Positions 38,578 through 48,631 are shown, counted from the first letter of the stretch. The stretch is DNA of 64,000 nucleotides from Brucepastera parasyntrophica (GCF_022376835.1 NZ_CP084606.1:2754501-2818500); one strand, 5' to 3'. The notes: generated by a model from the sequence alone, not told the origin. Numbers and translations are program-made.

Positions 38578-38833
38578 GATTCGGCGAAGCTGGGCAATAA
38601 AACTGCTTTTTTGAGGGTCAGGATAATACGAAATCATTGTCCGGAGAAGGGTGAGGAGAGCTTTCATTTTTTTACATTATTAATGACTTTTTAACGATAA
38701 AAAAGTATTATTATAACAGAATATTAAAAATTACCACTTACATAGTGGTTATAAAGTATTTATACTATATAATATATACTATTATGGCGGTTTCCGCAAA
38801 AAAGCCGTCATAAAATATATGAGGGGTCAAAGT

Positions 38834-40462
38834 ATGCAGATTATCAACAAAACAGTTAAGTTCTTCGTTAAGGACATTGACTCAAAAGATTTATCCGTAA
38901 GCCTCAGGATGCGGCTTCCATTTGTTGTTGCAATGGCTTTCGTTTTTATAGTTATGTCCCTGCTGTTTTTTCTTTTTGTTTCAGCAAGTTCCTATGCGTA
39001 TAAGGTGCTGATGACGGCAACCTTTATTTTGCAGATTCTCGGTCTTGTTTTGCTCCGGCAGAAAAAATACCAGGGCGGTACTTACAGTATAGGCGTTGGC
39101 ATACTGGTTATCTGTGTCGCTACCATCTACTTCATGGCCGGGACCGGTTCGGTCGACGAACTGTACCGCGCGCTTGCCTTTTTTCTTGTAATGTCCAGCT
39201 GTAATCTTCTTATTTCATTTAAACGCTCCCAGATAATAGGCTTTATTGTTGGCCAGCTTATTCTGTGGTTTACCGCTATTTTTACCAAATATTCCTATGT
39301 ATTTGAAGAATATCCGGACCGTGCAATAGCGGTTGTAGGAATGGGTGTCCTGGCCATGGTCCTGGCGGGGGCCGTTCTCCTTTTAACGAACCGGCTTTCG
39401 GTTAATACTCTGACGGTAGCGGAAAAGGAGACCGAAACGGCAAAAGACGCCCTCGCAAAGGTCACCAAGCTGGTTACGGAAGCCCAGGCGGGTATTTCCA
39501 TCGGTGAAGATATTATCAGGGCAAGTACCCGGGTCCAGAATTCAGTGGAACAGGTCGAATCCCTTTCAGGCTACTTGTCGGACAGCGCGAATGACTTTAT
39601 TACCATTTCCGACAGCGTCCAGAAAACAACAATGGCGACTATTGAAAGCGCCCAGGGCATGAAGGACAATATCCAGACCCAGAATGCGGCCATAACCCAG
39701 ACCTCTTCGTCTCTTACCGAAATTTCGGCAAACCTAACAAGTATCAGCGGTATCGCTGGAAAACGCCAGGAATCCCTGGAGGTTATTTCCAAAAATATGG
39801 AATCCCAGAAAAGCCTGGTAAAGAAACTGCTGACCGAAGTGGAAAATGTTAAAAAATCTTCCGAAACCATTGCCGAATTTGTCCATACCGTAGAAGATAT
39901 AGCTAGCCAGACAGGGCTGCTTTCAATGAACGCATCGATAGAGGCGGCCCACGCGGGATCCGCGGGTAAAGGCTTCGCCGTTATATCCCAGGAAATTCGC
40001 AAACTCTCCGAGGCAACCAGCAAAAATGCCGCGCTCATTTCGGACGCACTCAAGAAAAACGAAGAAATCGTTAAGTCGGCCAATGAATCTGTCGTTGAAT
40101 TCGCGAAATATGTCGAAACGGGCGCAAATGACTCCCGGATTACTATCTCCGCTATAGAAGAAATACTCAGCGGGGTTTCCGAGATTGATCTCGGGACACG
40201 GGAAATCATGCAGGCTGTCCAGAATATGGTATCATCCTCCCACAAAACAGGCGATATGGCTGATGATGTTGTCGAACAGATTATCCGCCAGAAAGATGAT
40301 TTCGCGCGGATATCGAACTTTTCCGAGATGCTCGAGCAGAAAATTGACTCCCTCAAAACAGCCATTAATGAAATTAATGCGGCCGCCGATCAGGTAAGCG
40401 AGGAAGGGAACAAGAACCTGAAGCAGACTGAAATATTCCGGCAGCAGCTCGGTTCGGTATAA
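38834..40462 (+). CDS. Membrane methyl-accepting chemotaxis protein with polytopic input domain
   Basis: The 542 residues start at the ATG that has GAGGGG seven bases upstream. The input part (about 25-200) has six membrane segments, with almost no periplasmic domain, recalling MASE-type membrane sensors. A long coiled coil with the tip VEDIASQTGLLSMNASIEAAHAGSAGKGFAVISQEIRKLSE follows. It signals to CheA. An AT-rich promoter region with the palindrome ACCACT-5-AGTGGT lies at 38732-38748. It may be co-transcribed with the PIN-like gene. Confidence 0.9.
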   Translation: MQIINKTVKFFVKDIDSKDLSVSLRMRLPFVVAMAFVFIVMSLLFFLFVSASSYAYKVLMTATFILQILGLVLLRQKKYQGGTYSIGVGILVICVATIYFMAGTGSVDELYRALAFFLVMSSCNLLISFKRSQIIGFIVGQLILWFTAIFTKYSYVFEEYPDRAIAVVGMGVLAMVLAGAVLLLTNRLSVNTLTVAEKETETAKDALAKVTKLVTEAQAGISIGEDIIRASTRVQNSVEQVESLSGYLSDSANDFITISDSVQKTTMATIESAQGMKDNIQTQNAAITQTSSSLTEISANLTSISGIAGKRQESLEVISKNMESQKSLVKKLLTEVENVKKSSETIAEFVHTVEDIASQTGLLSMNASIEAAHAGSAGKGFAVISQEIRKLSEATSKNAALISDALKKNEEIVKSANESVVEFAKYVETGANDSRITISAIEEILSGVSEIDLGTREIMQAVQNMVSSSHKTGDMADDVVEQIIRQKDDFARISNFSEMLEQKIDSLKTAINEINAAADQVSEEGNKNLKQTEIFRQQLGSV

Positions 40463-40492
40463 GTGTCGGATCGGCCGCGGGAGACAATAGCT

Positions 40493-41092
40493 GTGTTTGA
40501 AAAATATATTCTGGTTGACTATGAAAATGTGCAGGATGTGCAGACAGATGTCATTAATGACACTGTAAAGATGATAATTATTGTTGGTGAAAACCAGAAT
40601 AAGGTTCCTCTGAGCCTTATCCAGCAAACACAGCCCTACGGAAATTCGATTGAATGGGTCAGGGTAAGCGGGAAGGGCCGGAATGCCCTTGATTTTTTTA
40701 TTGCCTATTTTCTGGGAACCTTAATTGCTCTGGAAAAAGACAGGGAATATATAATCTATTCAAAAGATACCGGATATGATCCTCTCATTGCATATTTAAA
40801 ATCCCAGAACCATGCGGTTAAGCGGATCGTCAGTTTTCAGGAACTGGAGGGACAGAAATACTTAAAACTTGATGAAGCCACTATACAGAAGATTACGGAA
40901 AACCTCGCGAAAGTTTCTGCCGGAAGGCGCCCAAAAAAGAAAAAAAGCCTCGCCGGTTATATAAAATCAATGCTCGGTTTAAAGGCTGACAGTGAAGCGG
41001 AAGAAATTCTTGAGGGTATGTTTATAAAAAAACTGATTTATGAAGAAAACGGATCGATAAAATATTCCCTGCATGAAAATAAGAAAAGCTGA
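40493..41092 (+). CDS. PIN/NYN-like protein with C-terminal basic region
   Basis: The start is taken as the GTG at 40493 with GGGAG eight bases upstream; a GTG at 40463 is possible but has no ribosome site. The 199 residues show PIN-type acidic positions in order: ILVDYENVQ, NALDFFIAYFLG and YSKDTGYDPLIAYLK. A linker rich in lysine (RRPKKKKS) and a small C-terminal domain follow. PIN and NYN proteins are usually metal-dependent RNases. It follows the MCP gene by 30 bases. Why an RNase-like protein would sit with a chemoreceptor is unknown. Confidence 0.7.
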   Translation: MFEKYILVDYENVQDVQTDVINDTVKMIIIVGENQNKVPLSLIQQTQPYGNSIEWVRVSGKGRNALDFFIAYFLGTLIALEKDREYIIYSKDTGYDPLIAYLKSQNHAVKRIVSFQELEGQKYLKLDEATIQKITENLAKVSAGRRPKKKKSLAGYIKSMLGLKADSEAEEILEGMFIKKLIYEENGSIKYSLHENKKS

Positions 41093-41242
41093 GTGGTTTT
41101 CAGCTTCCTGACCTGCCGGTAAGAACGTTTTGTCCTGCTGAGGACGCAAATTTTTCAGAACCAATCCTGTCAGTATGCAGTTATTGTCTGGTCTGCCTGT
41201 TTTCTCGTCCAACTCTTTTTTTTGCGTTTTATGTTATTTTTC

Positions 41243-41271
41243 TTGACACCTCTGTAGTATAGACTAATAAT
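41243..41271 (+). promoter_or_regulatory. Leaderless promoter of the first YhhN gene
   Basis: TTGACA (41243-41248), 17 bases and AATAAT (41266-41271) end seven bases before the ATG at 41279. No ribosome site is present, so the transcript should start at the start codon. Confidence 0.6.
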
Positions 41272-41278
41272 TGTAGAT

Positions 41279-42004
41279 ATGAAAAATACAAACCTTAATT
41301 CTTCAGAAAAAATTATTTCGTATGTCTATCTTGCAGTGTCGGCCGTATTTTATGCGGTGATAGTAGCTTTCAAAATTTTTTCCGTCGATGCTGTGAGATA
41401 TGTTATTCCCGCTTTTGTTGTCGTTGTTTTTCTGTACAGCCTTACCGCGACTTTCAGACAGACCTGGCTTATCAGTCTTGCCCTTCTGTTTGTTGTTATC
41501 GGGGATGTGCTGCTTAATCTGACTCCGGTAGGCGATCTGGCCATTGTATCGTTCAGCGTGACACATATCTGTCTGACGATCTTCTATGTCAGGAAAAAAC
41601 CTTTTGAAAAGAAGGATATGCCCTTCCTCATCCCCTTTGCGCTTATTGCGGTTCTGTATTACTGCGTTGTATTCAATGATATTCCCCAGACAGTAGCTAT
41701 TCTCAAATTTGTCCTTCCCGTTTATCTGTGTCTTCTTGCACTGATGGCCTGGCGGGCGCTCTGTCTTGTCCTCAGTGACGTATGCAAACTGGAACGCAAG
41801 AAAATCACAATAGGGTCAACCCTTTTTTATGCGACGGATCTTCTTGTTTTTCTTCAGATAATATACGGGCATCCCAAAATGTTTGTGGTCGGGACATGGA
41901 TACTGTATCCGCCTGCTCTTGTACTCCTCAGTACATTCGGCAAGCGTATTTTCAGCTCAATAAAACATTCAGATTGTGATGACTGCGCCGAGGAACCGGC
42001 GTAA
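41279..42004 (+). CDS. YhhN/TMEM86-family membrane protein, divergent
   Basis: The 241-residue protein has about eight hydrophobic segments, and FVVIGDVLLNLTPVG resembles the YhhN motif with its conserved Asp. The family includes eukaryotic lysoplasmalogenases; bacterial members are mostly uncharacterised. It is less typical than the second YhhN protein at 60293-60940. The C-terminus is a short acidic cytoplasmic tail (DCDDCAEEPA). It has its own promoter and terminator. Confidence 0.7.
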   Translation: MKNTNLNSSEKIISYVYLAVSAVFYAVIVAFKIFSVDAVRYVIPAFVVVVFLYSLTATFRQTWLISLALLFVVIGDVLLNLTPVGDLAIVSFSVTHICLTIFYVRKKPFEKKDMPFLIPFALIAVLYYCVVFNDIPQTVAILKFVLPVYLCLLALMAWRALCLVLSDVCKLERKKITIGSTLFYATDLLVFLQIIYGHPKMFVVGTWILYPPALVLLSTFGKRIFSSIKHSDCDDCAEEPA

Positions 42005-42016
42005 CTGAGGCTTTTC

Positions 42017-42054
42017 CGGACGGATTATGGGTTGCCGGCATATCCGTCCGTTAT
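42017..42054. terminator. Terminator between YhhN and DtxR genes
   Basis: CGGACGGAT (42017-42025) pairs with ATCCGTCCG (42042-42050), followed by TTATT. The two genes converge on it. Confidence 0.65.
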
Positions 42055-42058
42055 TAAT

Positions 42059-42433
42059 TTACGGAGAATGGTTTTTCAGATAAGCTGCCTTCAGCTTGTC
42101 AAAGGATTTATTGCTGATAGCATGCTCAAGCCGGCAGGCGTCCGCCGCCGCGGTCTTCTCATCCACGCCGGCCTGTTCCAGCATATCCCGGAAAAAAGTG
42201 TGCTTTTCATACACTTTATCGGCGATTTTTCTGCCTTCCCTTGTCAGGCTTATATGCTTATGTTCATCCAGCTCAATGAAACCGTCGTCCCGGAGCAGGG
42301 ATATTGCACGGCTTATGCTGGGTTTGGAGTAGCCGAAAAAGTCAGCGACATCGATAGACCGGACTTCCTGCTGCTTTTCGCTCAGTACGAGAATAGCTTC
42401 GAGATAATCTTCCTTGGAATGCTCGATTCTCAT
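42059..42433 (-). CDS. DtxR/MntR-family metal-dependent regulator
   Basis: The 124-residue protein has an N-terminal winged helix (SIDVADFFGYSKPSISRAISLLRDDGFIEL, about 26-55). A short dimer and metal-binding domain with DKVYEKHTFFRDMLEQAG and ACRLEHAIS carries the His/Glu/Cys ligand pattern of MntR. It would repress metal uptake genes when Mn or Fe is plentiful. It follows the two ABC genes but is separated from them by a strong terminator. Its composition resembles the host genes, not the efflux block. Confidence 0.88.
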   Translation of the reverse strand: MRIEHSKEDYLEAILVLSEKQQEVRSIDVADFFGYSKPSISRAISLLRDDGFIELDEHKHISLTREGRKIADKVYEKHTFFRDMLEQAGVDEKTAAADACRLEHAISNKSFDKLKAAYLKNHSP

Positions 42434-42510
42434 TTTTCCGGACTCCTCTATAGTTACAAAAAAAGTTTGTGTGCTTTATACAGAAGTATAGAGAATATCC
42501 GCGTAAAGGG

Positions 42511-42544
42511 AAAGACCCCGGCATAATCAGAGGCCGGGGTCTTT
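42511..42544 (-). terminator. Terminator of the ABC operon
   Basis: AAAGACCCCGGC (42511-42522) pairs over 12 bases with GCCGGGGTCTTT (42533-42544), 15 bases after the last ABC stop codon. Confidence 0.75.
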
Positions 42545-42559
42545 GTCAGGTAAAAAGTT

Positions 42560-44311
42560 TTATGTCTTTTCCTCCCGTCCGCCCAGTTTCCAGCCGATGG
42601 ATTTTTCCCGCATGGTGATAAAGTCCGCGTAGAGTCCGCCGGCTTTCATGAGCTCATCATGGGTTCCCCGCTGGGTTATCCTGCCTCTGTCCAGGACCAG
42701 AATCTGATTCGCGTGCTGCACGGTCTTGAGCCGGTGGGCAATCATGATGATGGTCTTGTTCCGGGTGAGCTCGGCGATGGCCTCCTGGAGCAGGGCCTCG
42801 TTTTCCGGGTCCACGTTGGCTGTGGCCTCGTCCAGGATAATCACCGGCGCGTCCTTGAGCAGCGCCCGGGCAATGGAGACCCGCTGCTTCTCGCCGCCGG
42901 AAAGCGTGGCGCCCCCTTCGCCGATAACCGTGTTATACCCTTCCGGCAGGGCGGCGATAAAGTCGTGGCAGCAGGCCCGCCTGGCCGCCTCCCGGACCTC
43001 ATCGTCGTCGGCGTCAGGTTTGCCGAACTTGATGTTATTGGCGATGGTATCGTTAAAAAGATAAACATTCTGGAAGACCATGCTGAAATTTTCAAGAAGG
43101 CTGTCCAGGGTATATTCCCTGACATCCCTGTCCCCCAGGGTAATGCTTCCCGAATCAACATCCCAGAACCGGGCCAAAAGCCGGCACAGGGTGGTCTTGC
43201 CGCCGCCGGAAGGCCCCACAATGGCGGTGGTGGTTCCCTCGGGAATGGCAAAGTTGGCCTTGTCGATAGTCTTCCGTTCCTGATAGGAGAAATCCACATC
43301 CTTGCCGGCGAGGTCCCGGCTTTCCGGTCTGATATCCTTTCCGCCGATATCCATCACCGGCGTCTCGAATACCTCGTTGATTTTGTCCATGGAAAGATCC
43401 AGCACCCGGAGCAGGGCGGAGTAGTTGCCGGCGGAATCCAGCTGGCTGTACACCATAAAGGAAGTAATCACCAGAAGAAGGCAGTTCATCAGAGCCATGG
43501 TGCCGTTGAAGTAGAAAATAATGGAAAGCAGGATCATAGCAAGGCCGAAGAATTTCAGGACCAGGCTCTGGACACACATAAAGGGAACGAAGGTCTTTTC
43601 CAGTTTGAAGTTGATGTTCTCATTTTGGAGGATCGCCTTGTCCACGGTTTTGTTCGCCCCCTGGTCCAGGTTGCAGGACCGCACCACGGCGATCCCCTGT
43701 ATGTACTCCAGGGCCGCCTCCACCAGGTGGCTGTCCGCTTCGGTTTTTAAAGGCGAGACTTTCCGGGACTTGTTCTGCATCAGGGCGTTGATCCCGAAGA
43801 AGGCGGCAATCCCCGCGGTGATAAGAAGCCCTATCCGCCAGTCGTAGATGAGTACCGCCAATGTGATCATGGCTGTGGTAAGTATGCCCTGGGTGGTGAG
43901 CATGATGACCCGGGTGGCCACATCCTGGAGGTTTTCCGCGGTGTTGGTGGTCACGGAAGTGATGTACCCCAGGCTGTTGTCGTTGAAGTAACCCATGGGC
44001 ATGTACCGGAGCCGTTCCCCGATTTCGATGCGTTTGTTGGTGGCCACCCGGTAGCCGCCCTTGGTCTGTTTCATGGTCATGCTGGCCCGGGTGATGGTAC
44101 AGCCGGCGATGCTCACCAGCATAATGCCCAGGCTGGTCAGAACAGTCTTGTACGTCATGGTTCCGTTAAGCAGTGCTCCCAGGACCACGGCGATGGCGGG
44201 AATCCGCAGGGCTTCAAAGATAGCGTGGAACAGGGATATTACCAGGGACTGGTAAAAAAGTTTCGCCTGTTTTCCGGCGAACCGGAAGAATTTCCTGAAT
44301 ATGCCGATCAT
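42560..44311 (-). CDS. ABC half-transporter B (exporter type)
   Basis: The 583 residues begin at an ATG with GAGAGG upstream, overlapping the preceding ABC stop (ATGA). A six-segment membrane domain (about 20-300) is fused to an ATPase domain with Walker A GPSGGGKTT, signature LSGGEKQR, Walker B VIILDEATA and the H-loop AHR. It pairs with the upstream half-transporter. The architecture fits multidrug or siderophore exporters such as IrtAB or YbtPQ; the substrate is unknown. Strand composition is G+C-rich, unlike the flanks. Confidence 0.92.
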   Translation of the reverse strand: MIGIFRKFFRFAGKQAKLFYQSLVISLFHAIFEALRIPAIAVVLGALLNGTMTYKTVLTSLGIMLVSIAGCTITRASMTMKQTKGGYRVATNKRIEIGERLRYMPMGYFNDNSLGYITSVTTNTAENLQDVATRVIMLTTQGILTTAMITLAVLIYDWRIGLLITAGIAAFFGINALMQNKSRKVSPLKTEADSHLVEAALEYIQGIAVVRSCNLDQGANKTVDKAILQNENINFKLEKTFVPFMCVQSLVLKFFGLAMILLSIIFYFNGTMALMNCLLLVITSFMVYSQLDSAGNYSALLRVLDLSMDKINEVFETPVMDIGGKDIRPESRDLAGKDVDFSYQERKTIDKANFAIPEGTTTAIVGPSGGGKTTLCRLLARFWDVDSGSITLGDRDVREYTLDSLLENFSMVFQNVYLFNDTIANNIKFGKPDADDDEVREAARRACCHDFIAALPEGYNTVIGEGGATLSGGEKQRVSIARALLKDAPVIILDEATANVDPENEALLQEAIAELTRNKTIIMIAHRLKTVQHANQILVLDRGRITQRGTHDELMKAGGLYADFITMREKSIGWKLGGREEKT

Positions 44312-46121
44312 GCCGTCACCTCTCTGGCAATAGTTTTCGTGTCCCGGGCGGCCATGTGGGACTGCCACATCCGTCCGTACAGGGGTGAGCTTTCCAGCAG
44401 CTCACTGTGGGTTCCCTGGGCGGCTACTGTGCCTTTATCAATCACCACGATCTTGTCCGAGTCGGTGATAGTGGAGAGCCGGTGGGCGATGACCAGCAGG
44501 GTCCGGCCTTCCACCAGCTTTGATACCGCCGCCTGGATCACCGCCTCGTTCTCCGGATCGGTGTAGGCTGTGGCTTCATCAAGTATTACGATGGGCGCGT
44601 TTTTCAGCATGGCCCGGGCAATGGATATCCGCTGCTTCTCCCCGCCGGAAAGGTGACCGCCTCCGCCGCCGGTCCGGGTTTCATAACCATGTTCAAGGGC
44701 CATGATAAAATCGTGGCAGCCGCTGGCCTTTGCCGCCTCTTCCACCTGGGCATCCGTGGCCCCGGTCCGGCCCATACGGATATTCTCCCGGATGGTTTCG
44801 TCGAAGAGGTAGGTATCCTGGCTCACATAGGCGATTGTTTCGTTGATCTGACCCAGGGGAATGTTCCGCACATTAATGTTCCCGACCGCGATGGTCCCGC
44901 CGTTCACGTCCCACTGGGAAGCGATGAGTTTGGCCAGGGTGGACTTGCCGCCGCCGGAGGGACCCACCAGGGCGGTGACCGTGCCCTCCGGGATTTCCAG
45001 GCTCACCCTATCAATAACCGTTTCTTCTTTGTAAGCGAAGGTCACATCCTTCAGACTGAGACCGTAGCCTTTCAGGGCCGCCGTTTCGGAGGGCCGTTCC
45101 AGATCGGGTTCCTCCAGGACTTCGGCGATTTCGTTTACAATTGTGCTCACCTTGCCGATGTCGTCGGAGTAGGACATGGCGGTAATCAGGGGACCCGCCA
45201 CACCCAGGGACAGGATGATGGACATGATAAAGGTCTCAAGGCTCAACGTCCCTCCCATGTAAATAAGGCAGCCGATGGGGAGCACCCCCACCAGCACTGC
45301 CGGGAACAGGGACATGGCCAGGGAGAAGTTGCCGATGGTGGAACGCATCCAGTCGATGGCCGCGTCCGCCGCCTCCCGGGCCGCCCGGGTGAACTTCTCG
45401 TAGGACCCGGCGGACTGGTTGAAGATCTTTATCACTTCGATGCCGTTGATGTACTCCACCGCCGTGGCGTTCAGGTATTTGTTTTTCGCCACGTAATTGG
45501 AGAACCTGCCTTCGTACCCCGCCATCATGCCCAAATAACAGAGCATTCCTAAAGGAATGGTGACCAGGGCCGCCAGGGCCATGCGCCAGTCCAGAACGAA
45601 GAGGTATATTATTGTCGCCAGGGATATGAGAAGATTGCCGCTCATCTCGGGCACGATGTGGGCCAGGGTGGTTTCAATGCTGTCCACCCGTTCCACCAGG
45701 ACGTTTTTTAATTTTCCCGAGGGCGTGTCCAGAAGGTATCCCATGGGCAGCCGGGTGAGTTTTTTCGTAATCCGGAACCGCACTTCCGAGATAACCGAGA
45801 AGGTGGCCTTGTGGGAAAGGGTAGTGGATACCCCGTGAAAGATGTAGCGCACCGCCCAGAAACCCGCCGCGGCCAGGCACCAGGTGATATAAAAGGGAAT
45901 GTCCCTGATACCCTGGATAAGGGCGATGACTATCCGGCCCACGCAGAAGTAGGGGCCATGCTGCAGGCTACCCCCAAAGTGGCGAAAATCACCGAAGCGA
46001 TGTACCTTTTTTTATGGGGCGCGGCGAACAATGCCAGCCAGCCGGCAGTATTCCTGGGGCGGCATTTTTCTTTCGGTTCGGCGCTTTCCGCTTCACCGGA
46101 TTTCTTTTGTTTTTCTTCCAT
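44308..46121 (-). CDS. ABC half-transporter A (exporter type, one frameshift)
   Basis: Two frames join into about 604 residues. The N-terminal 60 residues (from the ATG at 46121, AAGGAG upstream) contain the first membrane helix. The rest starts with VGRIVIALIQG. One extra base in the G4 run at 45952-45955 joins them as SMAPYFCVGRIV. The ATPase has GPSGGGKST, LSGGEKQR and VILDEATAYTDPE. It overlaps the partner gene by four bases. Sample 45301-45360 has 37 G or C of 60. Together with the MATE and TetR genes it forms a transferred efflux block. Confidence 0.9.
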
Positions 46122-46295
46122 TAATATATTCTCCTTAGTACCGGCAAAACCCGATTAATTATTGCCGGCGCTCTTCCATGTTTTTCAAAAACCGCGAGGA
46201 TTTTTCGAAAGGCTTCCTCGCATTTTCCGCAGTTACTTTTTCCTGCAGAAGCAGCTGCAAAGTTCGGTAAAGAAACAGCCGATTGCTTTATTGAA

Positions 46296-47666
46296 CTAAG
46301 CCGCGCTGGGCAGCGGCATAACTCCCTTTTCCAGTTTTGTTAAATTCCGGTACTCCCCGGCAAGCAGCACCAGGGCCAGGACAAGAACGATGGCGTCGTT
46401 GGCCGGGATGGCCAGCCATACACCGGTGATTCCCAGGAACCGGGGAAGGATGAGGACCAGGGGAACAATCAGGGCGATCTGCCGGAGCATGACCACCATG
46501 CCCGCCTTGGCTCCTTTGCCCAGGGCCTGGAAAAAAGTCATGGTCATGATCAGCAGTCCGTAGGTGGGAAAGACCGAATACATAAGCCGGAAGTTCCCCA
46601 GCCCCTGTTCCACAATGGAAGGATCGGTGATAAAAGCCGAAAGAATACCCCGGGGAAAAAGCTGCATAATACCGAAGAACACCAGGGCCAGAATGGTGGA
46701 GCCGGCGATGAACACATTGGTCATGGTCTTAACCCGCCGGTATTGTTTGGCGCCGTAGTTGGTGCCCGCCGCAGGCTGAAGCCCCTGGCTCATACCCCAG
46801 ATAGGCACAAAGGCCAACTGAAGCACCCGCTGGGCGGCGCCCATAAGGGCAATCTGGTCCGGCCCGCCGTAGCGCACCGCTGTATTGTAGACCACGGTCA
46901 TCTGGACCAGCATGAGGACCTGCATAAGCATGGCGCTCACTCCCACGGAAAATATTCCCGGAAGCAATGATGGTTCCAGCCGGATTTTCCGGAACCGCAC
47001 CACCGGGCTTTTTTTGATAAAGTAAACAAGGGTGAATACCGCTTGGCAGAACTGGGATAGGATAGTAGCCAATGCGACAGCCTGGGGTCCCCGGCCGGGC
47101 ATCAGCAGGATGAACACCGGATCCAGGATGATGTTGAGCACCGCGCCTCCGGCCATGATAGCCATGGCGGTTCCCATGCGGCCTTCGGCGCGCATCACCA
47201 TATTGGCGCTCTGCATGAAGTTCACAAATATTGAACCCAGATACACGGTACGCAGATAGCTCACGCCCATGGTCAGGACTTCGCCTTCCGCTCCGGAGAG
47301 CCGCAGAAAAACCGGGGCCAGGGGAATCCCGATTGCCATAACGAGTCCCGAAAGTAGAATCACCAGTACCGTCAGGTTCCCCATTATTTTGTCCACCGTG
47401 GCCTGGTCGCCCGCTCCCACGGCCCGGGCCAGGATAGATCCGGAACCGATACCCACCAGAACGGCGATGCCGTTGTTAATAAGCACAAACGGGGATGCCG
47501 CGGACACGGCGCTCATGGCCGATACCCCCACCATCTGGCCCACATAAATGGAATCCACGAAGGCATACAGTCCCACCACAAACTGTCCCAGAATAGCCGG
47601 GAGGCTCAGGCGGAACATCAGCTTCCAGGGATCCTCGGTTAAAAGATTGTTCCTTACATCAGTCAT
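46296..47666 (-). CDS. MATE-family efflux transporter (first)
   Basis: The 456-residue protein starts at an ATG with AAGGAGT seven bases upstream. It has twelve membrane segments in two six-helix halves, with LSLPAILGQFVVGLYAFVDSIYVG and the second-half GMSQGLQPAAGTNYGA motif. MATE pumps expel cationic drugs or metabolites using H+ or Na+. It lies between TetR and the ABC pair on the same strand, with a perfect 16-bp palindrome in front. The block is G+C-rich. Confidence 0.92.
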   Translation of the reverse strand: MTDVRNNLLTEDPWKLMFRLSLPAILGQFVVGLYAFVDSIYVGQMVGVSAMSAVSAASPFVLINNGIAVLVGIGSGSILARAVGAGDQATVDKIMGNLTVLVILLSGLVMAIGIPLAPVFLRLSGAEGEVLTMGVSYLRTVYLGSIFVNFMQSANMVMRAEGRMGTAMAIMAGGAVLNIILDPVFILLMPGRGPQAVALATILSQFCQAVFTLVYFIKKSPVVRFRKIRLEPSLLPGIFSVGVSAMLMQVLMLVQMTVVYNTAVRYGGPDQIALMGAAQRVLQLAFVPIWGMSQGLQPAAGTNYGAKQYRRVKTMTNVFIAGSTILALVFFGIMQLFPRGILSAFITDPSIVEQGLGNFRLMYSVFPTYGLLIMTMTFFQALGKGAKAGMVVMLRQIALIVPLVLILPRFLGITGVWLAIPANDAIVLVLALVLLAGEYRNLTKLEKGVMPLPSAA

Positions 47667-47699
47667 TGTTGACTCCTTATACGGAATATAGGCATTTCT

Positions 47700-47715
47700 G
47701 TTAGCCTTGGCTAAC
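47700..47715. promoter_or_regulatory. Operator-like palindrome GTTAGCC-TT-GGCTAAC
   Basis: A perfect 7-2-7 inverted repeat 34 bases before the MATE start, between TetR and MATE. It fits a dimeric regulator site, perhaps for the TetR protein, although it differs from the larger palindrome at 48471. Confidence 0.5.
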
Positions 47716-47807
47716 TTCAAAATGCTAAAAATAGGCTGTGGGGCAGCGCTGTGTCCGTTCCTCACATCCCGTATATTTATTTCAAACAGCGGATATAACC
47801 GCCGCTG

Positions 47808-48461
47808 TCATTTCCGGGAAGCAGCATGCCGCGGCGCATCCTCCGCCGGAACTCCGAATCCCAAAAGTACATCCCACCCGGCGGTAAAAAAAGCGGTGAT
47901 ATGGTCCACATATTCCCCGGCTTCCTTCCGGCTCATCCCATGGGCCACGGTTTCAAAAACCGCCGAGATATACGCGTTGGACAGGATATGGATCAGATTG
48001 GTTTTGAGTTTCCGGGGACTATACCCCCGGCGGCGCATAACCTTGATAAATCCTGCGCTGGCCTCGGTTTCCATATCCACCAGGGATTCCACATAGTGTT
48101 CATATTCCGTGCCGGCGCTGGAGCATACAATAAGCCGGAACGCTTCGAACTGTCCGTATATCCGGTCAAAGAGAAGGTGAAGTTCCCCGGCGGTATAACC
48201 GTGCATCTGCTCAACCTGTTCCGCTTCAGGAAGCGCTTTGAAACGTTCGTGGGCCCGGATAAAGCCTTCACGGAATTCCGAGGCTGCCGGTTCCACCAGT
48301 GCCCGGAACAGGGCTGCCTTATCCGGATAGTGGGCATAGATCGCCCCGGTGGTGACCCCGGCCCGGTCGGCAATGGTTCTTAGCGAGGCGTCTTTAAATC
48401 CTTTGGAGAGGAACTCATCCTTTCCTGCGGAGAGGATCCTGTCCCGTGCGTTTTCCTTCAT
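47808..48461 (-). CDS. TetR-family regulator
   Basis: The 217 residues begin at MKENARDRIL. A HTH domain follows (DASLRTIADRAGVTTGAIYAHYPDKAALFRAL, about 24-55), then a helical ligand-binding domain with a Tyr-rich loop. TetR proteins usually repress a neighbouring pump and are released by its substrate. Its own start codon lies ten bases from a 38-bp palindrome, which suggests autoregulation. The MATE and ABC genes follow on the same strand. Confidence 0.92.
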   Translation of the reverse strand: MKENARDRILSAGKDEFLSKGFKDASLRTIADRAGVTTGAIYAHYPDKAALFRALVEPAASEFREGFIRAHERFKALPEAEQVEQMHGYTAGELHLLFDRIYGQFEAFRLIVCSSAGTEYEHYVESLVDMETEASAGFIKVMRRRGYSPRKLKTNLIHILSNAYISAVFETVAHGMSRKEAGEYVDHITAFFTAGWDVLLGFGVPAEDAPRHAASRK

Positions 48462-48470
48462 TGTGTGCGC

Positions 48471-48508
48471 CAATAATAACACTGTTATTGATAACGGTGT
48501 TATTATTG
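48471..48508. promoter_or_regulatory. 38-bp near-perfect palindrome, candidate TetR operator
   Basis: CAATAATAACACTGTTAT and ATAACGGTGTTATTATTG, 17 of 18 paired, flank TG. The position directly before the TetR start, in a transferred block, makes it the most likely operator. Confidence 0.6.
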
Positions 48509-48631
48509 CAGGCGTTGTGATCTTTGTCAATCCTGTTTTTGCACTACGCTGTTTCCGGGTATGGAGAAGTATACAAACTGCAGGCATGGAAAACTCAGGG
48601 GCGGCCGGTAAAAAGGAGAGATGTGTTTATG

